DNA of 44,143 nucleotides, taken from contig NZ_JABEMG010000025.1 of the NCBI RefSeq assembly GCF_013004695.1, positions 1-44,143 of the forward strand, written 5' to 3'. Numbering within the stretch: the stretch's first letter is position 1; each line of letters starts with the position of its first letter. The translations under genes and the position numbers were made by a program. Below are positions 1 to 7,748 of this stretch, piece after piece. Source of the stretch: Promicromonospora citrea. GTDB lineage: Bacteria; Actinomycetota; Actinomycetes; Actinomycetales; Cellulomonadaceae. The notes beneath the pieces were generated by a model that ran no database searches, had not been told where the DNA came from, and was given only the letters and a program-made list of their open reading frames with translations.

Positions 1-899
1 CCGGCCGTGCTCACGGCCCCGACGGTGCTCGCGGTCGCGGCGGGCGTGCCGACAGCGGCACCGGCGCCGGCCTTCGCCGCCACGGCGAGGCCGCCGATCG
101 GCGCGCCCGCGCCGACCAGCACGAGCCCGCCCGCGCCGAGCACGAGTGGGGCGATGACGGTCTTCATGCCGTGCGCGACGTCGTGCAGCTCGAGCACGAG
201 CGCGCTGCAGGTGCCGCAGGTGGACAGGTGCTCGGTGATCTTCGCCGTCTCGCGCTTGGACAGGCTCTCGCGCACGTAGCCGCCCAGCAGCGGGTTGACG
301 CTGCGACACGTGTCGGACGGCGCGTGGGTCAGGTGCTGCTGGAGGTACCCGGCGCGCAGCGCCTCCTTGGCGCGGTAGAGCAGCGCGGAGACGCCGTTCG
401 GGCTGAGGCCCAGCACGGGTGCCACCTGGGCGGGCTTGAGGTCGTCGACCAGCACGTACCAGAGCACCTCGCGCCAGCGCTCGGGCAGGTCGAAGTAGGC
501 CCGCGAGACGACGCTGCGCTCGAACCCGGCCAGGGCCGGGTCCTCCTCGGACGCGACGCGGCCGAGCACCGACTCGATCTCGTCGTCCGTCGAGGGACGG
601 TTGCGGGCGGCGCCCCGGGAGACGTCGAAGGCCCGGTGCCGCACCACGGTGTACAGGTAGGGACGGAACCCGGCGTCGGGCCCGGCGCCCCGGCGGAGCA
701 TCTCGAACAGCTTGCTGAAGGCGTCGGCGACGACGTCCTCGGCGTCGGAGGGGGAGACGTACTGGCGCGCGAGCGCGCGCGCCGCGGCCGCGTGGCGCTC
801 GTAGAGCACGCCGAAGGCCTCGCGGTTACCCGACCTGACCTGCAGGATCAGTTCCGCGTCGCTCGGGGTCTCCCCTGTGCTGCTCTCCGCTTGCTTCAC
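1..899 (-). CDS. ECF-type RNA polymerase sigma factor fused to a zinc-finger anti-sigma-like C-terminal region (partial, runs off left edge)
   Basis: Reading leftward from a GTG at 899 gives 299 codons with no stop before the window edge. Residues about 15-95 look like sigma region 2 (an acidic SDAEDVVADAF stretch) and about 135-190 like region 4 (LPERWREVLW, then a helix-turn-helix around GLSPNGVSALLYRAKEAL). After the sigma part comes a zinc-finger of the anti-sigma (ZAS) type: Cys198, His224, Cys228 and Cys231, with HLSTCGTC visible. A Gly/Ala-rich hydrophobic stretch follows at about 248-275, possibly one membrane helix, then an Ala/Thr/Gly-rich tail. Known actinobacterial ECF groups carry such C-terminal extensions, which are thought to regulate the sigma factor in cis. 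No classical Shine-Dalgarno is visible before the GTG, so the start is tentative. The true C-terminus lies outside the window. Confidence 0.85.
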   Translation of the reverse strand, partial: MKQAESSTGETPSDAELILQVRSGNREAFGVLYERHAAAARALARQYVSPSDAEDVVADAFSKLFEMLRRGAGPDAGFRPYLYTVVRHRAFDVSRGAARNRPSTDDEIESVLGRVASEEDPALAGFERSVVSRAYFDLPERWREVLWYVLVDDLKPAQVAPVLGLSPNGVSALLYRAKEALRAGYLQQHLTHAPSDTCRSVNPLLGGYVRESLSKRETAKITEHLSTCGTCSALVLELHDVAHGMKTVIAPLVLGAGGLVLVGAGAPIGGLAVAAKAGAGAAVGTPAATASTVGAVSTA

Positions 900-1058
900 G
901 TCTACCCAGACTCTCGGCCGGTGTCCTGCCAAGACTATAGAGGGTGAGGCGGATTCCTAGGGGTTGAAAAATGCGATTCGCCCGCCTTCCGGGGGTGAAG
1001 TGGGGTACTCGGCACCAGAAGGTGCGTCATGATGTATCCCCGTGAGGGTCCCTTCATC

Positions 1059-1826
1059 ATGAGCGAGTCGCAGCAGGAGGCGCAGGTGCGAGTACACGAC
1101 CTGCGCGAGCGGTGGCGCGCTACCAGTCTGGCCTCGGTCTGGATCAGGCCGAACGACTGGGACCACCCCGCCGCGGAGGCGCTGGCCGAGGCGCTGGCCG
1201 AGGGCCGGGACGTGATCGCGCCCGCGGAGCGCCTCGGGGCAGCGCGTGCGATGGTCGGCGCCGGGATCACCGAGGCCCTGGACGACGTCGCGTGCCTGTA
1301 CGCCGCGTTCGGCCGCCCGACCGACGTCGGCGCGCTGCGGGCCGCCGCCATCGGCTGGGTCGGCGAGCGCGAGCGGGTGCCGTACCAGATCGCCACGCGC
1401 GACCCGTCGACAGGGCTCGCGACCGGCGAGTACCTGGGCGAGCGGCTGCGCGAGACCTACGGGGCGGCCCAGCGGACGGGCGCGCCGGCGAGCAGCACGC
1501 ACTGCCTGCTCGTGCTCGACGTGGGTCTCGACAACCTCGACACGTGGCAACGGCTCGCGCGCTCGGCCGCGATCGGGCGCACGCTGCACCAGGTGTTCGG
1601 CGAGGGGCACCCGATGGCCGCCGTCGGCGACGGGACGTTCGTCGTGCTGTGCGAGCGCGGACCCGCGACCGCCGAGCTGGGCCAGTCGCTCCGCCGGGTC
1701 GTGGAGCGCAACGCCGAGGTGCTCGGCCTCACCACGGAGGTGCGGCGGCCCACGCGGGTCTGGGTGGAACAGCTGCCCGGCACGCACGACGACGCACTCC
1801 TCCTGCTGGACCACCTGGCCCGCTGA
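1059..1826 (+). CDS. Protein with a degenerate GGDEF-like domain
   Basis: A 255-residue soluble protein. The C-terminal half resembles a diguanylate cyclase (GGDEF) fold: the entry motif DPSTGLATGEYLGERLRE matches the usual D-x-LTGL-x-N-R region, followed by beta strands and a segment AVGDGTFVVLC where the family has GGDEF. The signature is therefore replaced by GDGT, and catalytic activity is unlikely; a sensor or regulatory role is inferred. The N-terminal about 110 residues have no domain I recognise. I chose the ATG at 1059 because a GAGGG sits about 10 bases upstream; an in-frame ATG at 1029 would add ten residues. It is divergent from the ECF sigma gene and ends before a strong hairpin. 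Confidence 0.75.
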   Translation: MSESQQEAQVRVHDLRERWRATSLASVWIRPNDWDHPAAEALAEALAEGRDVIAPAERLGAARAMVGAGITEALDDVACLYAAFGRPTDVGALRAAAIGWVGERERVPYQIATRDPSTGLATGEYLGERLRETYGAAQRTGAPASSTHCLLVLDVGLDNLDTWQRLARSAAIGRTLHQVFGEGHPMAAVGDGTFVVLCERGPATAELGQSLRRVVERNAEVLGLTTEVRRPTRVWVEQLPGTHDDALLLLDHLAR

Positions 1827-1895
1827 GGCCGCCGGGGCGCGCAGGCCCCCGAAGAAGACCGCACGGCCCCCGGAACACACCCCCCTGAACGCACG

Positions 1896-1929
1896 CAGAG
1901 CGCCTGCTCACCGGCGAGCAGGCGCTCTG
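1896..1929. terminator. Hairpin between convergent genes (bidirectional terminator)
   Basis: A perfect 14-bp stem (CAGAGCGCCTGCTC with its complement) closes a six-base loop. It lies between the convergent GGDEF-like gene and the DUF1540 gene, so it can serve both. No long T-run follows on either strand. Confidence 0.75.
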
Positions 1930-1944
1930 TCGCGTCCGGGGGGC

Positions 1945-2253
1945 TCAGCGCTCCTGGAACGTGAGGCAGTCGGCGTGGCCCGGGTCCTCGGGTCCGGCGC
2001 CGACGCGGATCGACGGCGCGGCGCACTCGAGCTGGTCGTTGTGCACGCACTCCCCGCGCTGGCAGGCGCCCACGTGGGCGATCACCTTCTCCAGGCCGCC
2101 CTTGGTGCTCAGCGGGATGAACGTGGCGCACGACGCGTCACCCGCCGTACCCGCGATGGTGACGGCACCCGCGTGGCAACCGTGGTCGTGGTTGTAGCCG
2201 CAGCCCTCGATCGAGCACTCGGCCACCTCCGGCATCTCCATGAGCGCGCTCAT
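1945..2253 (-). CDS. DUF1540 protein with two cysteine-rich modules
   Basis: A 102-residue cytoplasmic protein with two copies of a short cysteine-rich module. The first has ECSIEGCGYNHDHGCHAGAV then SCATF; the second has ACQRGECVHNDQLECAAPSI then DCLTF. This spacing (C-x4-C-x-(Y/H)N-x4-C-x-A, then C-x-TF) is typical of DUF1540, a family of unknown function presumed to bind metal through its cysteines. The start at 2253 is set by a near-perfect Shine-Dalgarno (AGGAGGAAGC) just upstream. An earlier in-frame ATG would add 22 residues but has no such site. Its 5-prime flank carries a short palindrome and is unusually AT-rich for this genome. It lies downstream of hspR, on the same strand. Confidence 0.85.
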   Translation of the reverse strand: MSALMEMPEVAECSIEGCGYNHDHGCHAGAVTIAGTAGDASCATFIPLSTKGGLEKVIAHVGACQRGECVHNDQLECAAPSIRVGAGPEDPGHADCLTFQER

Positions 2254-2287
2254 GTGCTTCCTCCTCGTGTCCCGACGCTGACCTGTC

Positions 2288-2306
2288 GAATACATCGATC
2301 GTATTC
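2288..2306 (-). promoter_or_regulatory. Palindrome and possible promoter upstream of the DUF1540 gene
   Basis: GAATAC and GTATTC are separated by seven bases that are themselves nearly symmetric (ATCGATC). On the minus strand TACGAT could be a -10 box, with TTCACG 16 bases upstream as a -35. The palindrome would then overlap the -10, as an operator would. Promoter assignment is inference. Confidence 0.4.
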
Positions 2307-2379
2307 CAGGAAGGGCCACCGTGAAGGATCTGGAAAAAGCAAGGAATGCCTTACCTGTCGCGGCGCGCGGTGCAGACCA

Positions 2380-2403
2380 TTCGGAAAGAATTGCCTTTCC
2401 GAA
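2380..2403 (-). terminator. Hairpin just after hspR
   Basis: A 9-bp perfect stem (TTCGGAAAG / CTTTCCGAA) with a six-base loop, placed two bases beyond the hspR stop. It is AT-rich compared with its surroundings and has no T-run, so termination strength is uncertain. Confidence 0.5.
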
Positions 2404-2405
2404 AT

Positions 2406-2858
2406 CTATTCCTCACGCCGCGGGGGCGGGCGCCACAGCACGAGCGCGCCGCCGCCGACCGAGCGGTGCTCGAGGTCCACCCGCACCGAGGAGCTGCGCA
2501 CGCGCTGCCCGCGCTGCACGACGACGACGTCGCCCGCCGACGGGCCGGCGGCGAACACCCTGCCCTCCTCCTGCACGCGAAGGATCAGGTCGCGGAGCCG
2601 GTCCTCGAGCACGGAGACGTGCTCCTCGAGGTCGAGGATGCGCTTGATCCCCGCGAGGTTGATGCCCTCGACCTGCGCGAGCCGCTGCACCTGCAGCAGC
2701 CGGGCCACGTCACGCCGGGAGTACCGCCGCCCCCTGCCACGGGTCCGGCGCGGGACCACGAGACCGAGCCGGTCGTACTGCCGCAACGTCTGCGGGTGCA
2801 TCCCGGCGAGCTCCGCGGCCTTGGACACGGTGAGCACCGGGGCGTCGTCGTCGATCAT
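2406..2858 (-). CDS. hspR: HspR, MerR-family heat-shock repressor
   Basis: A 150-residue MerR-type regulator. Residues about 8-75 form the winged helix-turn-helix (VSKAAELAGMHPQTLRQYDRLG, then GRGRRYSRRDVARL), the exact form seen in HspR proteins. A coiled-coil stretch around LDLEEHVSVLEDRLRDLILRV follows, then a basic C-terminal tail. In actinobacteria HspR represses dnaK-grpE-dnaJ-hspR by binding HAIR inverted repeats, with DnaK as co-repressor; two such repeats lie upstream of dnaK here. It is the last gene of the operon, about 100 bases after dnaJ, and starts at an ATG preceded by GGGAGGG. Confidence 0.96.
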   Translation of the reverse strand: MIDDDAPVLTVSKAAELAGMHPQTLRQYDRLGLVVPRRTRGRGRRYSRRDVARLLQVQRLAQVEGINLAGIKRILDLEEHVSVLEDRLRDLILRVQEEGRVFAAGPSAGDVVVVQRGQRVRSSSVRVDLEHRSVGGGALVLWRPPPRREE

Positions 2859-2958
2859 GTGCCCTCCCGTCTCCTCGCGTGCCCGTCGTCCGGGCAGATC
2901 AACCGAGTACGTTAACCGACCACGGCGCGGCAGGGCACCCGCCCCGCCGCGCCGCTCG

Positions 2959-3960
2959 TCATTCCGCGGCGCGCTCGGCCAGGCCCGCGCGCACGTCCTC
3001 GCCGTCGCTCTCGGCGGCGAACGCCTCGAGCGCCTGCCTGGCCTTCCGGCTCAGCTTCTGCGGCACCGCCACCTGGACGGTGACGAGCAGGTCGCCGGAC
3101 GCCCCGGACGCCTGCACGCCCCGCCCCTTGAGGCGGAGCACACGGCCCGACGGGGTCCCGGCCGGCACCTTGAGCCGGACGGTCGAGCCGTCCAGGGTCG
3201 GCACCTCGAGCGTCGTGCCGAGGGCGGCCTCCGCGAAGGTGACGGGGACCGTCATCCGCAGGTCGCGCCCGTCCAGGCTCCACACGGGGTGCGGTGCGAC
3301 GTGCACGGTGACCACCAGGTCGCCCGCCGGCCCGCCGTTCGTACCCGGCCGGCCCTTGCCGCGGAGCCGGATCTTCTTGCCGTCGTTGATGCCCGCGGGG
3401 ATCCGCGCGTGGAGGGTGCGCCCGTCGACCTGGAGGTCGGCCGTCGTGCCCTCGACCGCCGCACGGAACGGCAGCGTCACCTGCGCCGTGAGGTCGGCGC
3501 CCTGGCTCGGCGCCGTGAACCCGGTGGGGCCGTAGCCCTGCCTGGCGCCGCCGCCGAACATCGAGCCGAGGATGTCCTCGAAGCCCGCGCCCGAGGCGCC
3601 GCCGCCCTGCGAGTAGCGGACGCGGGGTCCGCCCCGGGCGCCGCCGCCACCGAACATGGCGCTCATGATGTCCTCGAAGCCGCCCGCTCCGGCGCCGCCC
3701 GGACCCGCGGAGAAGCGGGCGCCGCCGGCCATGGCGCGCACGGCGTCGTACTGCCGGCGCTGCTCAGGGTCGGACAGGACCGCGTAGGCCTCGCCGATCT
3801 CCTTGAACTTGGACTCCGCGTCCGCCTTCCCCTTGTTCTGGTCGGGGTGGTACTGGCGGGCGAGCTTGCGGTAGGCCTTCTTCACCGTCGCGTCGTCGGC
3901 GTCCTTCGGCACGCCCAGCACGGCATAGAAGTCCTTCTCCATCCAGTCCTGACCGGTCAT
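2959..3960 (-). CDS. dnaJ: DnaJ-family co-chaperone without zinc finger (class B / CbpA-like)
   Basis: A 333-residue Hsp40. The J domain (residues about 8-75) carries the HPD motif in [12 protein letters not shown] long Gly/Phe-rich region follows, with the duplicated phrases [13 protein letters not shown] and [13 protein letters not shown], then two C-terminal beta-barrel substrate-binding domains ([13 protein letters not shown], then [20 protein letters not shown]). There is no cysteine at all, so the CxxCxGxG zinc-finger region of classical DnaJ is missing. It stimulates DnaK ATPase and delivers substrates. The ATG at 3960 has a strong AAAGGAGGTG site. It is third in dnaK-grpE-dnaJ-hspR, separated from grpE by 78 bases that hold a strong hairpin. 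Confidence 0.95.
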   Translation of the reverse strand: MTGQDWMEKDFYAVLGVPKDADDATVKKAYRKLARQYHPDQNKGKADAESKFKEIGEAYAVLSDPEQRRQYDAVRAMAGGARFSAGPGGAGAGGFEDIMSAMFGGGGARGGPRVRYSQGGGASGAGFEDILGSMFGGGARQGYGPTGFTAPSQGADLTAQVTLPFRAAVEGTTADLQVDGRTLHARIPAGINDGKKIRLRGKGRPGTNGGPAGDLVVTVHVAPHPVWSLDGRDLRMTVPVTFAEAALGTTLEVPTLDGSTVRLKVPAGTPSGRVLRLKGRGVQASGASGDLLVTVQVAVPQKLSRKARQALEAFAAESDGEDVRAGLAERAAE

Positions 3961-3993
3961 GGCACCTCCTTTCCGCACCGTGGCCCCGACGGC

Positions 3994-4022
3994 CGGGCCC
4001 ACCCCTCGCGGGGGTGGGCCCG
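3994..4022 (-). terminator. Strong hairpin between grpE and dnaJ
   Basis: A perfect 12-bp GC stem (CGGGCCCACCCC / GGGGTGGGCCCG) with loop TCGCG, inside the heat-shock operon. There is no T-run. It could partly terminate transcription or mark an mRNA processing point that lowers dnaJ-hspR expression relative to dnaK-grpE; both roles are inference. Confidence 0.6.
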
Positions 4023-4038
4023 ACCACCGGGTACCGGG

Positions 4039-4719
4039 CTACTCCGGTCCGACGACGCCGACGCGCGCCGCCCGGACCACCTTGTCGCCGATCTTGTAGC
4101 CGGGCTCGACCACAAGGTTGACAGTCGTGGCCGTCGCGTCCGCCTCGGTCGAGTGCATGAGCGCCTCGTGCACGGTGGGGTCGAACTCCTCCCCCACGGT
4201 GCCGAACCGCTCGACGCCGAACTTCTGCAGGCTCTGGTCGATCTTCTCCGCGATCGCGGCCATGGGCCCGCTCAGCTCGCCGTGCTGCTTGGCGCGCTCG
4301 ATGTCGTCGAGCACCGGCAGCAGCGCGACCAGCACGTCCTGCACGCCCCGCTCCCGCGCGGCCTCCTGGTCGCGCAGGGCACGGTTGCGGTAGTTCGTGA
4401 AGCTCGCGCGCTCCCGCTGCAGGGCGTCCAGGTGCTCGGCGGCCTCGGCCTTGGCCTTGAGCACCTCGGACGCCTCCGCCGCGTCGCCGGAGGGCTCGAA
4501 GTCGAGCCCGGCGAGCGGGTCGCCCGCCCCGGGGGCGGGCTCGCCCGCGCCCTCGTCCGACGACGCCGGCTCCTCGGCCGGCTGCTCGGCGGCGGACGCC
4601 GCCTCGGCGGCCCGCGCCTCGTCGCCGGACATGCTCACCTTGCGCTTGTCCGTGAACTGGAAGGGGTGCTCGGCCGAGCCCTCGGGCTCGGGGGCGCCCT
4701 GCTGGTTCTCGTCCGTCAC
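4039..4719 (-). CDS. grpE: GrpE nucleotide exchange factor
   Basis: A 226-residue GrpE. The N-terminal about 75 residues are acidic and low in complexity (Glu/Ala/Pro-rich). The long dimerisation helix follows ([35 protein letters not shown]), and the C-terminal beta domain contains the family signature around [14 protein letters not shown] and [19 protein letters not shown]. GrpE releases ADP from DnaK. The GTG start overlaps the dnaK stop by four bases (GTGA), so translation is likely coupled. The acidic N-terminal extension is longer than in E. coli but common in actinobacteria. Confidence 0.96.
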   Translation of the reverse strand: MTDENQQGAPEPEGSAEHPFQFTDKRKVSMSGDEARAAEAASAAEQPAEEPASSDEGAGEPAPGAGDPLAGLDFEPSGDAAEASEVLKAKAEAAEHLDALQRERASFTNYRNRALRDQEAARERGVQDVLVALLPVLDDIERAKQHGELSGPMAAIAEKIDQSLQKFGVERFGTVGEEFDPTVHEALMHSTEADATATTVNLVVEPGYKIGDKVVRAARVGVVGPE

Positions 4720-6581
4720 TTGCGCTCGTCCTCGTCGTCGACGATCTCGGCGTCCACGACGTCCTCCTCGGGGGCGGACTGGGCGTTCGCCGTCTGGGGA
4801 CCACCCTCGGCGCCCTGCGCCGCGGGCTGCTGGGCCGAGTACAGCGCCTCGCCGATCTTCTGCGACGACGCGCCGAGCTTCTCGTAGGCCGACTTCACGG
4901 CGGCCGCGTCGTCGCCCTCGAGGGCGGACTTCACGGCGGCGATGTCCGCCTCGACCTCGGTGACGACCTCGGCCGGGAGCTTGTCGCGGTTGTCCGCGAT
5001 CTGCTTCTCCATCGAGTACGCGAAGGCCTCCGCCTGGTTGCGGGTGTCGGCCTCCTCGCGGCGCCGCTTGTCCTCCTCGGCGTGCGCCTCGGCGTCCTTG
5101 ACCATGCGGTCGATGTCCTCCTTCGGGAGGGCCGAGCCGCCCGTGATCTTCATCGACTGCTCCATGCCCGTGCCGCGGTCCTTGGCGGACACGTGCACGA
5201 TGCCGTTCGCGTCGATGTCGAACGTGACCTCGATCTGCGGCACGCCGCGCGGCGCGGGCGCGATGCCGGTCAGCTCGAAGACGCCCAGCGGCTTGTTGTC
5301 CCGGGTGAACTCGCGCTCGCCCTGGAAGACCTGGATCGCCACCGACGGCTGGTTGTCGTCCGCCGTCGAGAAGACCTCGCTGCGCTTGGTCGGGATGGCC
5401 GTGTTGCGCTCGATGAGCTTCGTCATCACGCCACCCTTGGTCTCGATGCCGAGGGACAGCGGCGTGACGTCGATGAGCAGCACGTCCTTGCGGTCACCCG
5501 AGATGACACCGGCCTGCAGGGCGGCGCCGACGGCGACGACCTCGTCCGGGTTCACGCCCTTGTTGGGCTCGCGACCACCGGTCAGCTCCTTGACGACGTC
5601 GGTCACGGCGGGCATGCGGGTGGAGCCACCGACGAGCACGACGTGGTCGATGTCCGACACCGAGATGCCCGCGTCACGGATGACGGCGTGGAACGGCGCC
5701 TTCGTGCGGTCGATGAGGTCCTGCGTCATCTGCTGGAACTGGGCGCGGGTGAGCTTCTCGTCCAGGTGGATCGGACCGTTCTCGCTCATCGACAGGTACT
5801 GCATCGAGATGTTGGTGCTCGTCGCGGACGAGAGCTCCTTCTTCGCCTGCTCGGCGGCCTCACGGAGGCGCTGCAGCGCGATCTTGTCCTTGGACAGGTC
5901 GACGCCCGAGGAGTTCTTCACCTGCTTGATGAGGTGCTCGACGATCCGCTGGTCCCAGTCGTCGCCACCGAGGCGGTTGTCACCCGAGGTGGCGCGCACC
6001 TGGATGGTCGAGAAGTCGTCCTCGTCCTTGCCCACCTCGAGCAGGGAGACGTCGAACGTACCGCCACCGAGGTCGAAGACGAGGATGAGCTCGTCCTCCT
6101 TGCCCTTGTCCAGGCCGTACGCGAGCGCGGCGGCGGTGGGCTCGTTGACGATGCGCTGCACGTTGAGGCCGGCGATCTGCCCGGCGTCCTTGGTCGCCTG
6201 GCGCTCGGCGTCGTTGAAGTACGCCGGGACGGTGATCACCGCGTCGGTGACCGGCTCGCCCAGGTACTCCTCCGCGTCGCGCTTGAGCTTGCCCAGGATG
6301 CGGGCGGAGATCTCCTGCGGCGTGTAGTTCTTGTCGTCGATGCCGACGGTCCACTCGGTGCCCATGTGGCGCTTGACCGAGGAGATGGTGCGGTCGACGT
6401 TCGTGACCGCCTGACGCTTGGCGACCTCGCCCACCAGGACCTCGCCGGTCTTGGAGAACGCGACCACCGACGGGGTGGTCCGCGAGCCCTCCGCGTTGGC
6501 GATGACGGTGGGCTCGCCACCTTCGAGGACGGACACCACGGAGTTCGTGGTTCCGAGGTCGATTCCTACTGCGCGTGCCAT
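4716..6581 (-). CDS. dnaK: DnaK (Hsp70 chaperone)
   Basis: A 621-residue Hsp70, normal length. The ATPase domain shows [13 protein letters not shown] at the N-terminus, the phosphate-2 loop [18 protein letters not shown] and the adenosine motif [13 protein letters not shown]. The linker and start of the substrate-binding domain follow ([18 protein letters not shown]), then the helical lid and a charged tail ending [17 protein letters not shown]. It folds and refolds proteins in the cytoplasm with DnaJ and GrpE, and acts as co-repressor with HspR in actinobacteria. I chose ATG 6581 ([10 protein letters not shown]) over an upstream ATG because it matches the conserved N-terminus and has GAGGAAAG upstream. 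It is first in the operon, behind a promoter overlapped by HAIR elements. Confidence 0.98.
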   Translation of the reverse strand: MARAVGIDLGTTNSVVSVLEGGEPTVIANAEGSRTTPSVVAFSKTGEVLVGEVAKRQAVTNVDRTISSVKRHMGTEWTVGIDDKNYTPQEISARILGKLKRDAEEYLGEPVTDAVITVPAYFNDAERQATKDAGQIAGLNVQRIVNEPTAAALAYGLDKGKEDELILVFDLGGGTFDVSLLEVGKDEDDFSTIQVRATSGDNRLGGDDWDQRIVEHLIKQVKNSSGVDLSKDKIALQRLREAAEQAKKELSSATSTNISMQYLSMSENGPIHLDEKLTRAQFQQMTQDLIDRTKAPFHAVIRDAGISVSDIDHVVLVGGSTRMPAVTDVVKELTGGREPNKGVNPDEVVAVGAALQAGVISGDRKDVLLIDVTPLSLGIETKGGVMTKLIERNTAIPTKRSEVFSTADDNQPSVAIQVFQGEREFTRDNKPLGVFELTGIAPAPRGVPQIEVTFDIDANGIVHVSAKDRGTGMEQSMKITGGSALPKEDIDRMVKDAEAHAEEDKRRREEADTRNQAEAFAYSMEKQIADNRDKLPAEVVTEVEADIAAVKSALEGDDAAAVKSAYEKLGASSQKIGEALYSAQQPAAQGAEGGPQTANAQSAPEEDVVDAEIVDDEDERK

Positions 6582-6616
6582 GTTGCCTGCTTTCCTCGAC
6601 TGCGGGAGAGGTTCAG

Positions 6617-6637
6617 ATTGAGCCTTCTGCACTCAAC
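6617..6637 (-). promoter_or_regulatory. HAIR element 1 (HspR operator) over the dnaK start site
   Basis: TTGAG and CTCAA separated by nine bases (6618-6636), fitting the HAIR consensus CTTGAGT-N7-ACTCAAG except in outer positions. It overlaps the -10 box and the predicted transcription start of dnaK. Confidence 0.85.
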
Positions 6638-6664
6638 TTTAGGTCGGCCCTCCGGACGAGGCAA
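6636..6664 (-). promoter_or_regulatory. Predicted dnaK promoter
   Basis: On the minus strand TTGCCT (6659-6664) and TAAAGT (6636-6641) are spaced by exactly 17 bases, a good match to a housekeeping -35/-10 pair. HAIR 1 covers the start site, while HAIR 2 lies 15 bases upstream of the -35. This geometry fits repression by HspR. Confidence 0.7.
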
Positions 6665-6679
6665 GCTCGTGGCGCCAAA

Positions 6680-6700
6680 GTTGAGTCCATCTCACTCAAC
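6680..6700 (-). promoter_or_regulatory. HAIR element 2 (HspR operator) upstream of the dnaK promoter
   Basis: GTTGAGT, seven bases, ACTCAAC: a perfect inverted repeat that matches the HAIR consensus in the inner six positions of each arm. It also lies about 55 bases before the start of the divergent acetyltransferase gene, so HspR could affect that gene too. Confidence 0.88.
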
Positions 6701-6754
6701 CCCGGCGGCGGCTGAAAAGTTCCCGGGCGCGGCGGAGGTCACTATCGTGGCCGC

Positions 6755-7300
6755 ATGCCCTTCGAGACCCGGCTGGCCGACGACGTCACGCTCCGCGAGC
6801 TCGCCAAGGACGACGCGGTCGCCGTCGCCCACGCCTACGCGCGCAACCGCGAGCACCTGGAGCCGTGGGACCCGGCCCGGCCGGAGGAGTTCTTCACCGA
6901 GCAGTGGCACAAGGACCGCCTGTGGGTGCAGGTGCTGGCCAACACGAACGGCTCGGCGCTGCACACCGTGCTGGAGTCGGCCGACGGCGAGGTCGTCGGG
7001 CGGCTCAACCTCACCGACATCGTGCGTGGCGCGTTCGAGAACGGGCACGTCGGCTACTGGATCGACGCGCGCTACACCGGCAGGGGGCTCATGACCGCCG
7101 CGCTGCTGGCACTGGCCGACCACGCGCGCGACGAGCTCGGCCTGCACCGCCTGCAGGCCGCGACGCTGCCGCACAACGTGGCCTCGCAGGCGGTGCTGGG
7201 CCGGGCCGGCTTCGAGAAGATCGGGTACGCGCCGAGCTACCTCAAGATCGCCGGGTCGTGGCAGGACCACGTCGTCTTCCAGCGGATCCTGCACGACTGA
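6755..7300 (+). CDS. GNAT-family N-acetyltransferase, RimJ/RimL type
   Basis: A 181-residue single-domain GNAT of the RimJ/RimL group, which typically acetylate protein N-termini or small amines with acetyl-CoA. Visible marks are the N-terminal LRELAKDDAVAVAHAYARNR, the central GYWIDARYTGRGLMTAAL (acetyl-CoA loop region, TGRGL in place of Q/RxxGxG/A) and the C-terminal LPHNVASQAVLGRAGFEKIGYA, where N-x-x-S-x-x-V-L-x-x-x-G-F is the RimJ/RimL signature. It is divergent from dnaK, and its ATG is about 54 bases from HAIR 2, so co-regulation by heat shock is possible but unproven. The substrate cannot be named. Confidence 0.9.
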   Translation: MPFETRLADDVTLRELAKDDAVAVAHAYARNREHLEPWDPARPEEFFTEQWHKDRLWVQVLANTNGSALHTVLESADGEVVGRLNLTDIVRGAFENGHVGYWIDARYTGRGLMTAALLALADHARDELGLHRLQAATLPHNVASQAVLGRAGFEKIGYAPSYLKIAGSWQDHVVFQRILHD

Positions 7301-7398
7301 GCCCCGCCCGCCACCGCCGTCGACAGGCGAGACGGGCCGACCTGCGGTACACAGAGGTGCACGACCGAGGCCGCGGGGGCGGGGCGTCGGAGGAGTAC

Positions 7399-7418
7399 CC
7401 CGCGGGCGAGCCCGCGGG
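7399..7418 (+). terminator. Hairpin after the acetyltransferase gene
   Basis: CCCGCGGG repeated as a palindrome around a CGAG loop, an 8-bp stem. It lies about 100 bases beyond the acetyltransferase stop and before the next gene. There is no T-run. Confidence 0.45.
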
Positions 7419-7462
7419 TGGCTGATGCCCGGCGACCCGGGCCCCGACCGGGGGAGACCACC

Positions 7463-7735
7463 ATGGCAAGCATCCACGGAAGCTCGTTGGCGATAGCGCT
7501 CCTGACAGCCCTGCTCGACCCCGAGGAGGACGGACTGCGGTCACCGCACGTCCAGGACCTGCTCCAGGAGGCCCTCGAGACGCGCGAGGACGCCCGTGAC
7601 GTGATCGTCGCGCTGCTCGCGTCGTCGGGGTCGATGCTCCGGCAGATCAGTCACCACAACGACCAGGAGCCCCTGGAGTCCCTCCAGCGGGTGGCCCTGG
7701 GCTTCCAGCGCAAGGTGGTGCAGCTGCCCGGCTGA
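7463..7735 (+). CDS. Small uncharacterised protein (90 residues)
   Basis: A 90-residue protein that I do not recognise. It starts at ATG 7463 with a GGGGGAG site about six bases upstream. The sequence looks soluble and mostly helical: a short hydrophobic N-terminal helix (LAIALLTALL), an acidic middle (DPEEDGLRSPHVQDLLQEAL, ETREDARDVIVALLA) and a basic end. There are no cysteines, no membrane segment and no known motif. Codon use is like its neighbours, with strong GC in third positions, which supports real coding. It is convergent with the dipeptidase gene 13 bases further on. A regulator or adaptor is possible, but that is only a guess from size. Confidence 0.65.
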   Translation: MASIHGSSLAIALLTALLDPEEDGLRSPHVQDLLQEALETREDARDVIVALLASSGSMLRQISHHNDQEPLESLQRVALGFQRKVVQLPG

Positions 7736-7748
7736 GCCCCGCGCTCGC

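Noticed and set aside
2321-2647. Small plus-strand open frame starting near the AT-rich stretch
   Set aside because: After about 25 codons it becomes antisense to hspR and turns into an Arg/Ala/Pro-rich shadow; no conserved motif is seen.
1246-4887. A 1213-codon open frame on the plus strand
   Set aside because: It is antisense to hspR, dnaJ and grpE and out of frame with the GGDEF-like gene. Its composition (Arg/Pro/Ser) is that of a high-GC shadow frame.
5082-7094. A 670-codon open frame antisense to dnaK and running into the acetyltransferase gene
   Set aside because: dnaK is clear on the minus strand and the acetyltransferase uses another frame; the long frame is a codon-bias artefact.
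7399-7418. Possible attachment site or operator at the CCCGCGGG palindrome
   Set aside because: No integrase or partner repeat is nearby; a terminator hairpin is the simpler explanation.
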